Shown here: positions 15,616 through 24,600 of the stretch, in pieces
Layout of the letters: every line of letters starts with the position of its first letter
How positions within the stretch are numbered: the first letter of the stretch is position 1
Source: JACCTI01 sp038237435
GTDB taxonomy: Bacteria; Verrucomicrobiota; Verrucomicrobiia; Chthoniobacterales; UBA10450
Length of the DNA: 64,000 bases
Direction: 5' to 3'
Assembly: GCA_038237435.1 (NCBI GenBank)
Contig: JBBRYT010000004.1
Span: 62,001 to 126,000 of the forward strand
The notes under the pieces: generated by a model
Database searches by the model: none
Seen by the model: only the letters and a program-made list of their open reading frames with translations
Told to the model about the DNA's origin: nothing
Position numbers and translations under genes: made by a program

Positions 15616-15632
15616 GCAAGCTTTCAGCTTGC
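15616..15632. repeat. short palindromic hairpin between rpoZ and smpB
   Basis: GCAAGCT TTC AGCTTGC: a perfect 7-bp stem with a 3-nt loop, within the 37-bp gap. It begins 6 bp after the rpoZ stop and has no T-run. I see it as a small dispersed repeat or attenuating hairpin, not a terminator. Confidence 0.5.
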
Positions 15633-15647
15633 CGGATAGTTGCTGCG

Positions 15648-16109
15648 ATGGCCGCGGAAACTATCCTCAATCGCAAAGCGCTGCGGGATTTTCACATCCT
15701 CGAGCGCTACGAAGCGGGCATCGAGCTGAAGGGCAGCGAGGTCAAATCGATCCGCGCCGGCAAAGCGAACATCGGCGATGCATTCGCGCGCATCGAGAAG
15801 GGCCAGGCATTTCTCTACAACGCCGATATCCAACCGTACGCGCAAGCCAGTCACGAAGTGCCCCCGGCGAAACGCGTGCGTCGCCTGCTTTTGCATCGCC
15901 ACGAAATCGACAAGCTTTACGGCGAAACAGCGATCGCGGGTCGAACACTCACGATTCTCAAACTCTACTGGAAAGGCGGCCGATTGAAGGCGGAGATCGG
16001 TGTCGCCACAGGAAAAGTCGCGCACGACAAGCGTCAGGACTTAAAAAAACGCGCGACCGATCGCGAGACCGCGCGCGAAGTGGCGCGCTTCAATCGAAAG
16101 CACGGGTAG
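15648..16109 (+). CDS. smpB: SsrA-binding protein SmpB
   Basis: 153-residue tmRNA-binding protein needed for trans-translation, which frees stalled ribosomes and tags the incomplete peptides. The beta-barrel carries the classical GIELKGSEVKSIR and YNADIQPY segments. The C-terminal tail is Lys/Arg-rich (KRQDLKKRATDRETAREVARF), as expected for the helix that enters the mRNA channel. The tmRNA gene itself is not in this window. Confidence 0.96.
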   Translation: MAAETILNRKALRDFHILERYEAGIELKGSEVKSIRAGKANIGDAFARIEKGQAFLYNADIQPYAQASHEVPPAKRVRRLLLHRHEIDKLYGETAIAGRTLTILKLYWKGGRLKAEIGVATGKVAHDKRQDLKKRATDRETAREVARFNRKHG

Positions 16110-16129
16110 AGACCAAACGCACCCGCGCG

Positions 16130-16253
16130 TGTCATCCCGAGCCGCGCAGACGGCGAAGGATCTCACAACTGCTATTGATCTGCGGGTTTCCAAATGCGTT
16201 ACCGACAGAACAGGCATGAGGTTCTTCGGCGCGTCGCCAGCCTCAGGATGACA
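16130..16253. repeat. dispersed repeat bounded by TGTCATCC inverted ends
   Basis: The 124-bp gap segment between smpB and the SDR gene begins TGTCATCCCGAG and ends CTCAGGATGACA, which are inverted copies of each other with one mismatch over 12 bp. Inside are GAAGGATCTCAC and GAGGTTCTTCGGC. The TGTCATCC..GAAGGATCT signature occurs as a short intergenic repeat in many soil bacteria. No coding capacity. Confidence 0.6.
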
Positions 16254-16293
16254 GATTGGAACCAACACCGCCTTCTCACACGTATCATCTGTT

Positions 16294-17328
16294 GTGAAAG
16301 CAAAGCACACAGGCGCTCTTCTTGGCGGAATCGCACTGGCCGCGTGGGGCATTCGGCGCTGCCTAACGAGTAATTTTTCTTTTGCCGGCAAAGTCTGTCT
16401 CATCACCGGCGGCTCGCGCGGACTCGGCTTGGTCCTGGCGAGGAGAATCTGTGCGGAAGGCGGTCGGGTGGCATTGCTCGCCCGTGATCTCGAAGAATTG
16501 CGCCGGGCGCATGATGATTTGGTAACGCGCGGCGGCGATGTTGTTGTGATCCCGTGCGATTTGCTGCAACGCGAGCAAATCGAAGAAGCGCTGCGCAAAG
16601 TCGTGGAGCATTTCGGACCGATCGATGTTCTAATTAACAACGCCGGCATCATCGAGGTGGGCCCGCTCGAACACATGTCGCGCGAAGATTTCGAGCGCGC
16701 CATGCAACTGCATTTGTGGGCGCCGTTCACCCTCATGTGGGAAGTGATTCCGCAGATGCGTCAGCGCGGTGAGGGGCGAATCATCAACATTTCTTCTATT
16801 GGCGGCAAAATCGCTGTGCCCCATCTCGCCGCATATTGCGCCAGCAAATATGCGCTGGTCGGTCTATCCGATGCCATGCGCGCCGAACTCGCGCGCGGTG
16901 GTATCTACGTCACCACCGTCGCGCCGGGAATGATGCGCACCGGTTCGCATGTGAACGCAAAATTCAAAGGACAACACGCGGCGGAGTTCGCCTGGTTCGC
17001 AATTTCAAATTCGACCCCGCTCATTTCCATCAGCGCGGAATCAGCAGCGAAACAAATCCTGGAAGCGTCACGAAATCGTCGACCTGAAATCACACTGACG
17101 ATGGCGGCGCGCGTCGCCATTATCGGAAACGCAATTTTTCCCAGCATCACCGGACACATCATGAAGCTGGCGAACCGTCTCCTTCCGGCCGCGACTGACT
17201 CGTCGGGTAATCAAGCGCGGTCCGGGGCGGAAAGTCGTTCGCGGAAGATGACGCCGCGCTGGTCGACATCCTTAGCCGACGAAGCGAGCGCGCAGAATAA
17301 CGAAGCGGGCGTGAACGGTTCGCGCTGA
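16294..17328 (+). CDS. short-chain dehydrogenase/reductase
   Basis: 344 residues, GTG start. The Rossmann cofactor loop TGGSRGLG (about residues 38-45) is followed by NNAGIIEVG and the catalytic Ser-Tyr-Lys set (ISSIGG, then YCASK), all in classical SDR order, so the enzyme should be an active NAD(P)-dependent oxidoreductase. A hydrophobic N-terminus (GALLGGIALAAWGI) could anchor it to the membrane. The C-terminal 90 residues are longer than in minimal SDRs and end in a polar, low-complexity tail. The substrate cannot be deduced. thpR begins 7 bp downstream. Confidence 0.85.
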   Translation: MKAKHTGALLGGIALAAWGIRRCLTSNFSFAGKVCLITGGSRGLGLVLARRICAEGGRVALLARDLEELRRAHDDLVTRGGDVVVIPCDLLQREQIEEALRKVVEHFGPIDVLINNAGIIEVGPLEHMSREDFERAMQLHLWAPFTLMWEVIPQMRQRGEGRIINISSIGGKIAVPHLAAYCASKYALVGLSDAMRAELARGGIYVTTVAPGMMRTGSHVNAKFKGQHAAEFAWFAISNSTPLISISAESAAKQILEASRNRRPEITLTMAARVAIIGNAIFPSITGHIMKLANRLLPAATDSSGNQARSGAESRSRKMTPRWSTSLADEASAQNNEAGVNGSR

Positions 17329-17335
17329 GCGCGCG

Positions 17336-17869
17336 ATGGACGGGAACCGTCTTTTTGTCGCGATCGATTTTTCGGACGCGATCAAGGAACTACTCGTTAG
17401 GCTAAATCCACATCTGCCCGGTGTGCGTTGGCTCGAGCCCGAGCAAGTCCATTTAACTCTCAGTTTTCTCGGGCAGGTTTACGCCGACGAAGAAGAGCTC
17501 TTTCGCGGAAAACTACAGACCATTCGTTTCATTGCTTTTTTTTTGCCGATTACAGGTGTCGGTGTTTTTCCAGCCAAGGGAAAACCGCGTGTGATTTGGG
17601 CGGGCGTCGGTCGCGGTCATCCGCAGTTATTTCATTTGAAAAAGAAAGTGCAGGAAGCGGCGCTCGCAGCCGGACTCGCGCCGGATCTCCGCGCCTGGCA
17701 TCCGCACATCACGATCGCGCGTTGCCGCGATGTCTCGGTCGAACACGTTCGGCCATTTCTGAAAACGAATTCCGATTTTGATGCCGGATTAACTCGCCTC
17801 GAATCCTTCTCGCTTTATTCGAGCGTCGCCGGTCGCTACACTCGCGAGCTGGAAGTTAAGGCAAACTAA
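17336..17869 (+). CDS. thpR: RNA 2',3'-cyclic phosphodiesterase ThpR (LigT-like)
   Basis: 177-residue 2H phosphoesterase with the two catalytic motifs HLTL (in PEQVHLTLSFLG) and HITI (in WHPHITIARC). The N-terminus RLFVAIDF is characteristic of the bacterial LigT/ThpR branch, which opens 2',3'-cyclic phosphates on RNA. A motif copy (17393) is read here as Leu-Val-Arg. Its stop overlaps the stop of the convergent gene by 4 bp. The window holds a second, distinct 2H protein at 6092-6631. Confidence 0.9.
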   Translation: MDGNRLFVAIDFSDAIKELLVRLNPHLPGVRWLEPEQVHLTLSFLGQVYADEEELFRGKLQTIRFIAFFLPITGVGVFPAKGKPRVIWAGVGRGHPQLFHLKKKVQEAALAAGLAPDLRAWHPHITIARCRDVSVEHVRPFLKTNSDFDAGLTRLESFSLYSSVAGRYTRELEVKAN

Positions 17870-18360
17870 TCGAAGGCCGGTTCGATGCGTTCTTCTTCGC
17901 GCGGGACGAGTTTGTTTCGCTGGATAATCCGCGCGCAAGTATTCCAGCGCAGAATCGTGTCGTCGTTTCCGGGAGCGCGAATCGCCTCCGCTTTTTCGTA
18001 GCAATCCATCGCTTCGCGAAACAAATCGTAGGCCCACGCCGCAGCGTGACCGCCTAGCGCCAGCTTCGCTTTGGCCCGCCGTTCGGAAAGTAATCCGGAA
18101 AAATAGTGCCGCTCGTAATCACCCTTTACTTTGCCTAACAACTCCTTGGCCTGCGTATCGCTCACGCCATAACCCTTGGAAAAACGATCCGTGACTGCGA
18201 GCAACAACGTCGTGATCGCCTCCTGATTGTCTGGCGCGATCTTGAGTACATCGAGGCAGATGCTTTCTGCTTCGGCCGGTTCGTTGAGCAGCCGATAACG
18301 TTCCGCTTTTTCCAGCGCCGCCGGAATTCCTTCTTCGGTCAACGTTTTCAGCTCGAACAT
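17866..18360 (-). CDS. helical protein at the end of the sdh operon, unknown function
   Basis: 164 residues, entirely helical in character with a TPR-like segment (GIPAALEKAERYRLLNEPAEAESICLDVLKIAPDNQEA) followed by a second helical half (AKAKLALGGHAAAWAYDLFREAMDCYEKAEAI). No signal peptide or membrane helix. It begins 4 bp after sdhB on the same strand, so it is very likely part of the succinate dehydrogenase transcript. A chaperone or assembly role is possible from context only. Confidence 0.6.
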   Translation of the reverse strand: MFELKTLTEEGIPAALEKAERYRLLNEPAEAESICLDVLKIAPDNQEAITTLLLAVTDRFSKGYGVSDTQAKELLGKVKGDYERHYFSGLLSERRAKAKLALGGHAAAWAYDLFREAMDCYEKAEAIRAPGNDDTILRWNTCARIIQRNKLVPREEERIEPAFD

Positions 18361-18364
18361 TGCC

Positions 18365-19105
18365 TTACTTTCGTCGCATTCGTCGCCAGAGCCAGCCCAA
18401 CGGATCGTAAAATTCGTCGACCACGCGTTCCTTCAACGGAATGATGGCGTTGTCGGTGATCTGGATATTTTCCGGACAAACATTGGTGCAGCATTTCGTG
18501 ATGTTGCAATAACCGACGCCGTGCGCCTCGCGTAATTCCGGCACGCGATCTTCGGTGTCGAGCGGATGCATCTCCAGCGCTGCGACGTAGGTAAGAAAAC
18601 GCGGCCCGATAAACTCGTCGTGCTTGTGATGATCGCGCAGCACGTGACAAACATCCTGGCAAAGAAAGCACTCGATGCATTTGCGGAATTCCTGCACGCG
18701 ATCGATGTCCGCCTGCTGCATCCGCCAAGTGCCGTCCGGAGCGTCCGGCGGGCGTGGTTTGAATTTCTTGATGCGCTTTTTTACGCGGTAATTCCATGAG
18801 ACATCAGTGATCAAATCTTTCAGCAACGGAAACGCCTTCATTGGTTCGACCGTCACCGGTTTCTCCGTCGGCAAATCACTCAAGCGCGTCATGCACATCA
18901 AACGCGGGATGCCATTAACTTCCGCCGAGCACGAGCCGCACTTTCCCGCTTTGCAATTCCAACGACAGGCGAGGTCGTTCGCCTGCGTCGCCTGAATATC
19001 ATGCACCGCGTCGAGCACGACCATTCCTTCCGAACACTCCGTGGTGTAATCGCGGAATTCGCCTCGGTTGGCATCGCCGCGCCAGATTCGAAACGTCGCG
19101 TTCAC
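18365..19105 (-). CDS. sdhB: succinate dehydrogenase/fumarate reductase iron-sulphur subunit
   Basis: 246 residues carrying electrons from the flavoprotein to the membrane quinone. The N-terminal [2Fe-2S] motif is CRWNCKAGKCGSC. The C-terminal [4Fe-4S]/[3Fe-4S] ligands are CIECFLCQDVC and CNITKCCTNVCP. The start is assigned to a GTG (VNATFRIW) that overlaps the sdhA stop (GTGA), because the family sequence begins there; the longer upstream frame would lie inside sdhA. The order sdhC-sdhA-sdhB and the sequence style resemble the Bacteroidota/Deltaproteobacteria-type complex. Confidence 0.92.
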   Translation of the reverse strand: MNATFRIWRGDANRGEFRDYTTECSEGMVVLDAVHDIQATQANDLACRWNCKAGKCGSCSAEVNGIPRLMCMTRLSDLPTEKPVTVEPMKAFPLLKDLITDVSWNYRVKKRIKKFKPRPPDAPDGTWRMQQADIDRVQEFRKCIECFLCQDVCHVLRDHHKHDEFIGPRFLTYVAALEMHPLDTEDRVPELREAHGVGYCNITKCCTNVCPENIQITDNAIIPLKERVVDEFYDPLGWLWRRMRRK

Positions 19106-20913
19106 TTCATTTCCTCGATGACCTGTCTCAAATAATCCGGCATCTCCGGCAACGGAGCGAGACGAACCTGCATGCCATCGTCCGGTGTCTTTGAGACTAA
19201 CGAGTTCACTTTCGAAAAACTTTCGGATTTCTCCGGGTAATCGTCGCGGAATTGCGCGCCGCGACTTTCTTTTCTTTCCAGGGCCGACCGTGCGATCGCT
19301 TCGGAGATAGTGAGTAGATTTTTCAAATCGAGCGCGGTATGCCAGCCGGGATTGAAATCGCGCGTGCCAATTACGCCGACACGCCCGGCGCGTTCCCACA
19401 ACTTCTCCAAATGCTCGAGCGCGGACAGCATCTCAGCTTCGTTGCGCACGATGCCGACGTTGTGTTGCATGGTTTCCTGGAGGTCACGTTGGACGGCGTA
19501 AGGATTTTCGCCCGCGCCGTTTTCGAAAGGTTTCAGAGCTTCGTGCGCGATCGAGTCAAGTTGTGCCGGTGCCACTTCGCCTAACGAGTTATCCTTCGCG
19601 AACTGCGCGGCAAATTCGCCGGCACGTTTTCCGAAAACCAAAAGATCCGAGAGCGAATTTCCGCCCAGCCGATTTGCGCCGTTGATGCCCGCGGCGCACT
19701 CGCCAGCGGCGAAGAGACCCGGCACATCCGACATCTGTGTGTCGGCATCGACATGAATCCCGCCCATGATGTAATGCGTGGTCGGACCCACCTCCATCGA
19801 CTCTTTCGTGATGTCGATATCGCCGAGCGCTTTGAACTGATGATACATGCTCGGCAGCTTGCGTTTGATGTGCTCTTCCGAGTTGGAGAGTTTTTGTTTG
19901 ATCCAGGCGATGTCGAGAAAGACGCCGCCGTGCGGACTGCCTCGGCCTTCCTTGATCTCGCGCACGATGCAGCGGGCCACGTGATCGCGCGTCAGTAATT
20001 CCGGCGGGCGACGCGCGTTTTTGTCGCCTTGCGTGTAACGCCAGCCCTCCTCTTCGTTGTCAGCCGTCTGTGCTTTGTAGTTGTCGGGGATGGAATCGAA
20101 CATGAAACGCCGGCCTTCTTTGTTCGTGAGGATTCCCCCTTCGCCGCGCACGCCTTCGGTCACGAGCATGCCGCGCACGCTCGGCGGCCAGACCATTCCA
20201 GTGGGATGGAATTGCACATATTCCATGTCGATGAGCGACGCGCCGGCGTGATAGGCGAGCGAGTGGCCATCACCGGTGCAGTCCCAACTGTTGCTCGTGA
20301 TCTTGTAGGCTTTGCCAACGCCGCCGGTTGCGAGCACGATTGCTTTGGCGCGAAAGATTTTGAAGCGCCCGCGCTCGCGATCGTAACCAAAGGCGCCCAC
20401 AACACGCTCGTCGTCGCGCAGCAAAGCGAGGATGCAGATCTCCATGTGCACATCGATGCCTTGATGAACTCCGTGGTCCTGCAGGGTGCGGATCATTTCC
20501 AAACCGGTGCGATCGCCGACGTGCGCGAGGCGCGGATATTTATGGCCGCCGAAATTGCGCTGCAAAATTCTGCCATCTGCGGTGCGATCGAAAACTGCGC
20601 CCCACTTCTCCAATTCGCGCACCCGATCAGGTGCTTCTTTTGCGTGCAGCTCCGCCATTCGCCAGTTGTTCACGTATTGCCCGCCGCGCATCGTATCCGC
20701 GAAATGCACCTGCCAGCTGTCGCGATCGTCCACGTTCGCGAGCGCAGCCGCGACCCCGCCTTCGGCCATCACGGTATGCGCTTTGCCGAGAAGACATTTG
20801 CAAACCATCCCGACTGAAACTCCCGCGGCCGAAGCTTCGATCGCCGCGCGCAATCCCGCTCCGCCCGAGCCGATGACAAGAACGTCGTGCTGGTGTGTAT
20901 CGTATTCGGGCAT
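19102..20913 (-). CDS. sdhA: succinate dehydrogenase/fumarate reductase flavoprotein subunit
   Basis: 603-residue FAD-containing catalytic subunit of respiratory complex II. It has the dinucleotide-binding loop VIGSGGAGLRAA near the N-terminus. The segment GKAHTVMAEGGVAAAL contains the His that takes covalent FAD. Catalytic-loop elements follow (HPTGMVWPPSVRGMLVTEGVRGEGG), as does the C-terminal FAD contact INGANRLGGNSLSDLLVFGKRAG. Overlaps sdhB by 4 bp and lies 9 bp after the membrane subunit gene. Direction (succinate oxidation or fumarate reduction) cannot be decided from sequence alone. Confidence 0.95.
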   Translation of the reverse strand: MPEYDTHQHDVLVIGSGGAGLRAAIEASAAGVSVGMVCKCLLGKAHTVMAEGGVAAALANVDDRDSWQVHFADTMRGGQYVNNWRMAELHAKEAPDRVRELEKWGAVFDRTADGRILQRNFGGHKYPRLAHVGDRTGLEMIRTLQDHGVHQGIDVHMEICILALLRDDERVVGAFGYDRERGRFKIFRAKAIVLATGGVGKAYKITSNSWDCTGDGHSLAYHAGASLIDMEYVQFHPTGMVWPPSVRGMLVTEGVRGEGGILTNKEGRRFMFDSIPDNYKAQTADNEEEGWRYTQGDKNARRPPELLTRDHVARCIVREIKEGRGSPHGGVFLDIAWIKQKLSNSEEHIKRKLPSMYHQFKALGDIDITKESMEVGPTTHYIMGGIHVDADTQMSDVPGLFAAGECAAGINGANRLGGNSLSDLLVFGKRAGEFAAQFAKDNSLGEVAPAQLDSIAHEALKPFENGAGENPYAVQRDLQETMQHNVGIVRNEAEMLSALEHLEKLWERAGRVGVIGTRDFNPGWHTALDLKNLLTISEAIARSALERKESRGAQFRDDYPEKSESFSKVNSLVSKTPDDGMQVRLAPLPEMPDYLRQVIEEMK

Positions 20914-20922
20914 CGGGCGCGG

Positions 20923-21708
20923 CTAAAGCAGACGGAAGTCGTGCCAGATTCCCATCGAACACATTCTCACATATAGGTCGGCAAACCCGACCCAGAACAA
21001 ACTGATCCACGCCCACAACTGGTGGCGTTGATTCAAACAAGTCACACAGCGATAAGCCGGAAACGTAGGCGATTTCGAAAGTTGATCGCGAAAGCCGCCG
21101 ATCAGGTGCCGCAACGCGTGACAGCCGAAAGTAAATCCCGCGAGCAATGCCACATTGATCAGGAGAACGATCGTCCCAACGCCAATGCCGAATCCGTCGG
21201 CGAACCACATCGCTTTCCAAACATCGAAGCTGAGCAGGCCGATGAAGATGATAGCGAGATAAAGAAAATACCGGTGCACGTTTTGCATGATGAGTGGAAA
21301 GGATCGTTCTCCGAGATAATGCTTGCGCGGTTCTCCCACCGCGCAGGCGGGCGGATCTGCCCAGAGTGCCTTGTAATATGCGCCGCGGTAATAGTAACAG
21401 GTGAGCCGCAATCCGCCCGGCGCCCACAAAATTAGAAGCGCGGGTGAAAACAAAAGCCAGCCCGGCCACCAAAGCGGTTTTGGCCCGAACCAGCTGTGCG
21501 GGGAACTTCCGAAAAGCTCCGGCGAATAAAAGGGCGAGAGATACGGGCCGTAGTGATAATGCGCGCCTTGGAACGCCGCCCAGGTGGAGTAAATGATAAA
21601 CGCGAGAAAACCGGCTGCCATCAGCGCCGACTTCTTCCACCATACATCGCTTCGTGTTGTCGCCCCAAAAGAACGCGGTGGCGGCAGAGTAACTTCAGCG
21701 GAATTCAT
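20923..21708 (-). CDS. succinate dehydrogenase membrane anchor/cytochrome b-like subunit
   Basis: 261-residue integral membrane protein with about five helices (near 27-45, 85-100, 140-160, 170-195 and 230-250). Several membrane-located His residues (NVHRYFLY, GCHALRHLIGG) could bind haem. The sequence is not one of the well-known SdhC/SdhD pairs; as first gene of the operon followed by sdhA and sdhB it is assigned by position. A CVTC pair near residue 220 (RCVTCLNQRHQ) is unusual. A single five-helix anchor fits the class that replaces SdhC plus SdhD. Confidence 0.75.
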   Translation of the reverse strand: MNSAEVTLPPPRSFGATTRSDVWWKKSALMAAGFLAFIIYSTWAAFQGAHYHYGPYLSPFYSPELFGSSPHSWFGPKPLWWPGWLLFSPALLILWAPGGLRLTCYYYRGAYYKALWADPPACAVGEPRKHYLGERSFPLIMQNVHRYFLYLAIIFIGLLSFDVWKAMWFADGFGIGVGTIVLLINVALLAGFTFGCHALRHLIGGFRDQLSKSPTFPAYRCVTCLNQRHQLWAWISLFWVGFADLYVRMCSMGIWHDFRLL

Positions 21709-21819
21709 TTAAGGGCGAGGACGCACCGTCTTCATAACGGCTGCTAATTTCACGATCAAGTAAATCGAACGATTGACCGCGCGTCCCAACGGGGCGCGAA
21801 ATGCGACTTTCCAAACGTT

Positions 21820-24600
21820 ATGGAAATGCGGCAAACTACCCGCCTTTCCTCCCCAGGCATGAAAGATAGTCTCAACGATTCTCACAATTCCCATTTGCCG
21901 TCCGTTGGCGAAGATCCGGAACCGTTGCGAGACGAGAAGCTGACGTCGGCTTTGCCCGCGCGGGCGCGAATGACAGCTACGCAGCGGCGGAAATTACTTT
22001 TGCAATGGAACATGACGCGGCGCGAATATCCGCGCGATCGTTGTTTGCATCACTTATTTGAGGAACAGGTCGAAAAAACTCCGCGCGCGACCGCCGTGGA
22101 AGACGATGCCGATGCTCTTTCCTACCAAGAGCTGAATCGGCGCGCGAACCGCCTGGCGCAGCAACTGCGTTCGCTCGGAGTGCAACGCGAAACGTTCGTG
22201 GGAATTTGTCTCGAACCTTCGACCGACCTTCTCGTCGCCTTACTGGCAGTCATGAAAGCGGGCGGAGCTTACGTTCCGCTCGACGCCTCTTATCCGAGGG
22301 AACGTATCGCCTTCATGGTGCACGACTCCGCGATGCCGCTCGTCATCACCCGGGACAACCTGAAATCCATTCTTCCGCAAGCTGATGTGCGAATTCTTTG
22401 TCTCGAGACTCCGCTGCCTGAGACCGAATTTTCGCGGAATCCCGCGAGCGAGCTGACGCCGGAAAATCTTGCCTACGTAATCTATACCTCAGGCTCAACT
22501 GGCCGCCCAAAGGGCGTGATGATGACCCACCGCGGGCTCGTTAACTATCTCGTGTGGGCCACGCTTGCTTACGAAATGAAAAAAGGAACTGGAGCGCCCG
22601 TGCATTCCTCCATCGCTTTTGATCTGACGATAACAGCCCTTTTCGCGCCCCTCCTGGCGGGCGGTTCGGTGCGAATGTTGCCGCAAAATTTGGAGACACT
22701 TGGTCTAGCCTTGCGCGCCGACACGCCATTCAGTTTGGTTAAAATTACCCCGGCACACCTCGAACTTTTGTGTGCGCAATGGACGCGCGAATGCGCCGCG
22801 TCCACTCATCTGTTTGTGGTCGGCGGTGAAGCGTTGTTCGGGCAAAGCCTCGATTTCTGGCAACGATGTGCGCCGTCGGCCGCCCTCGTGAACGAATACG
22901 GGCCGACTGAAACTGCCGTGGGTTGCTGCGCCTATTTCGTGCCGAAGAGCCACATGTTCGATGGTGCAATCCCGATCGGCCGCCCCATCGCCAACACGCA
23001 GCTCTATGTGCTCGATGAATCTTTCGAGCCGGTCCCGCTCGGCGAATCTGGCGAGTTGTATATCGCCGGCGACGGCCTGGCACGCGGTTATCTAAACCTG
23101 CCGGAACTGACCGCGGAGAAATTCGTGGTTAATCCCTTCGCGGCCGAAGACGAGAATACTTCCGCGCGCATGTACAAGACTGGTGATTTGGTGCGCTATC
23201 TACCGGATGGAAATCTCGAGTTTCTCGGGCGCGCGGACGATCAAATCAAATTGCGCGGTTATCTCATCGAACCGGCGGAAATCGAAGCGGCCCTGCTAAC
23301 TCATCGGCAAGTGCGCAATGCCGCGGTCATTAGCCTAACGAGTGCTAGCGGGGAGAAATATCTGGCGGCCTACCTGATTGCGAAAGGCCCCCCACCGGCG
23401 CCAGCGGAACTGCGAGAGTATCTCAAGACAAGATTGCCGGAACCTATGATTCCGTCCGTCTATGTGACGTTGGCTGAGTTGCCTTTAACCGCCAACGGCA
23501 AGGTAGATCGAAAAGCTCTGCCGCTACCGGAACTGAAAGTGGACCAGTCCGAGATTGCGGCCAGTGGAGCTGAGCATGTCGTCGCCGAACTGTGGAGTGA
23601 AGCGCTTCAGCGGCCTGTCGGCTTGGACGATAATTTTTTTGAACTCGGCGGTCACTCGTTACTGGCGGTCCGGCTCGTTACGCAGATGAACGAGCTGTTC
23701 CAAACACAGCTGGATGCGCTTTCATTCTATCAGCATCCGACTGTTCGCGGCGTGGCACAGCTGATCGGGCAAGGAGCGGAGGCGAGGCGATCAAGACTGG
23801 TTTGTGTGCGGCCTGGTCGTCCAGCTTCGCCAGTTATTTTCTTAAACCCGCCATTAGATTTTATTCGCGTCACACAGCTGATGACGGACGCGCATCCTTT
23901 TTTCATCAGCGACGTTGCCTTTTCACAGGAAACGATCGACGCGGCGCTACGCTTCGACACCAGCGCTTTCCCAAGCTTGATGGAATTGGTCGCCCCACAC
24001 ACTGCGCTTATTCTTTCAAGCAATTTGGGAGAACCATTATTTCTCGCGGGTTTTTCGTCTTCTGGCATTGTCGCCTTTGAAGTAGCGCGCCAGTTGCGAG
24101 CGGCAGGCAAGCACGTCGGCGCCGTCTTTTTGTTTGATGCGGATATGAAAGCTCCGCCTTGGGCAGACCTCCGGGTGCGGGCGAAGCGCCACCTACGCAA
24201 GGCCATGAGTCAGGGATTGCCCTACGTCTACGAAAAGATTTTCGATGCGAGTGCGAAACTAAAAATGCCGCAGCGGCGCGAGACCAATCTCGCCGAGGTC
24301 CCCATCCCCACGGAGGACGAGTCGTGGCGCGTTATCCAACGGATCTGGGATCATGCCCAAGGCGATTATTCTCCGCAATCGCTCGATGTTGCGGGCGTAC
24401 TTTTTCGGGCGCAGACCTGCGTCTACACGGATATCCAGGATCACGATAGTTGTCTTGGCTGGCGCGGTTTTTTTTCCAAGGGATTATCCGTCGTGGAGAT
24501 TCCCGGCGATCATGTGACAATGTGGAAAGAGCCAAACGTGCGCGCGCTGAGCCAGGCGTGGGAGGATTCGTTAGGCCGATTGCGTTGCGCGACCGACTAA
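21820..24600 (+). CDS. single-module non-ribosomal peptide synthetase, A-PCP-TE
   Basis: 926 residues. The adenylation domain (about 75-570) has TSGSTGRPKG, NEYGPTE, YKTGDLVRYL, GRADDQIKLRGYLIEPAEIE and NGKVDRKAL. The carrier domain (about 583-650) has the phosphopantetheine Ser at 613 in LGGHSLL. The thioesterase (about 660-926) has a GFSSSG elbow with predicted nucleophile Ser746; the second Gly of GxSxG is Ser here. A GDH near the end may supply the catalytic His. There is no condensation domain. The ten specificity residues read by alignment to GrsA are D-L-T-K-V-G-E-V-G-K, very close to known asparagine codes. Predicted role: load and release, or self-condense, asparagine or a similar amino acid. 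The N-terminal 50 residues are not family-like, so the start could be internal. Confidence 0.88.
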   Translation: MEMRQTTRLSSPGMKDSLNDSHNSHLPSVGEDPEPLRDEKLTSALPARARMTATQRRKLLLQWNMTRREYPRDRCLHHLFEEQVEKTPRATAVEDDADALSYQELNRRANRLAQQLRSLGVQRETFVGICLEPSTDLLVALLAVMKAGGAYVPLDASYPRERIAFMVHDSAMPLVITRDNLKSILPQADVRILCLETPLPETEFSRNPASELTPENLAYVIYTSGSTGRPKGVMMTHRGLVNYLVWATLAYEMKKGTGAPVHSSIAFDLTITALFAPLLAGGSVRMLPQNLETLGLALRADTPFSLVKITPAHLELLCAQWTRECAASTHLFVVGGEALFGQSLDFWQRCAPSAALVNEYGPTETAVGCCAYFVPKSHMFDGAIPIGRPIANTQLYVLDESFEPVPLGESGELYIAGDGLARGYLNLPELTAEKFVVNPFAAEDENTSARMYKTGDLVRYLPDGNLEFLGRADDQIKLRGYLIEPAEIEAALLTHRQVRNAAVISLTSASGEKYLAAYLIAKGPPPAPAELREYLKTRLPEPMIPSVYVTLAELPLTANGKVDRKALPLPELKVDQSEIAASGAEHVVAELWSEALQRPVGLDDNFFELGGHSLLAVRLVTQMNELFQTQLDALSFYQHPTVRGVAQLIGQGAEARRSRLVCVRPGRPASPVIFLNPPLDFIRVTQLMTDAHPFFISDVAFSQETIDAALRFDTSAFPSLMELVAPHTALILSSNLGEPLFLAGFSSSGIVAFEVARQLRAAGKHVGAVFLFDADMKAPPWADLRVRAKRHLRKAMSQGLPYVYEKIFDASAKLKMPQRRETNLAEVPIPTEDESWRVIQRIWDHAQGDYSPQSLDVAGVLFRAQTCVYTDIQDHDSCLGWRGFFSKGLSVVEIPGDHVTMWKEPNVRALSQAWEDSLGRLRCATD

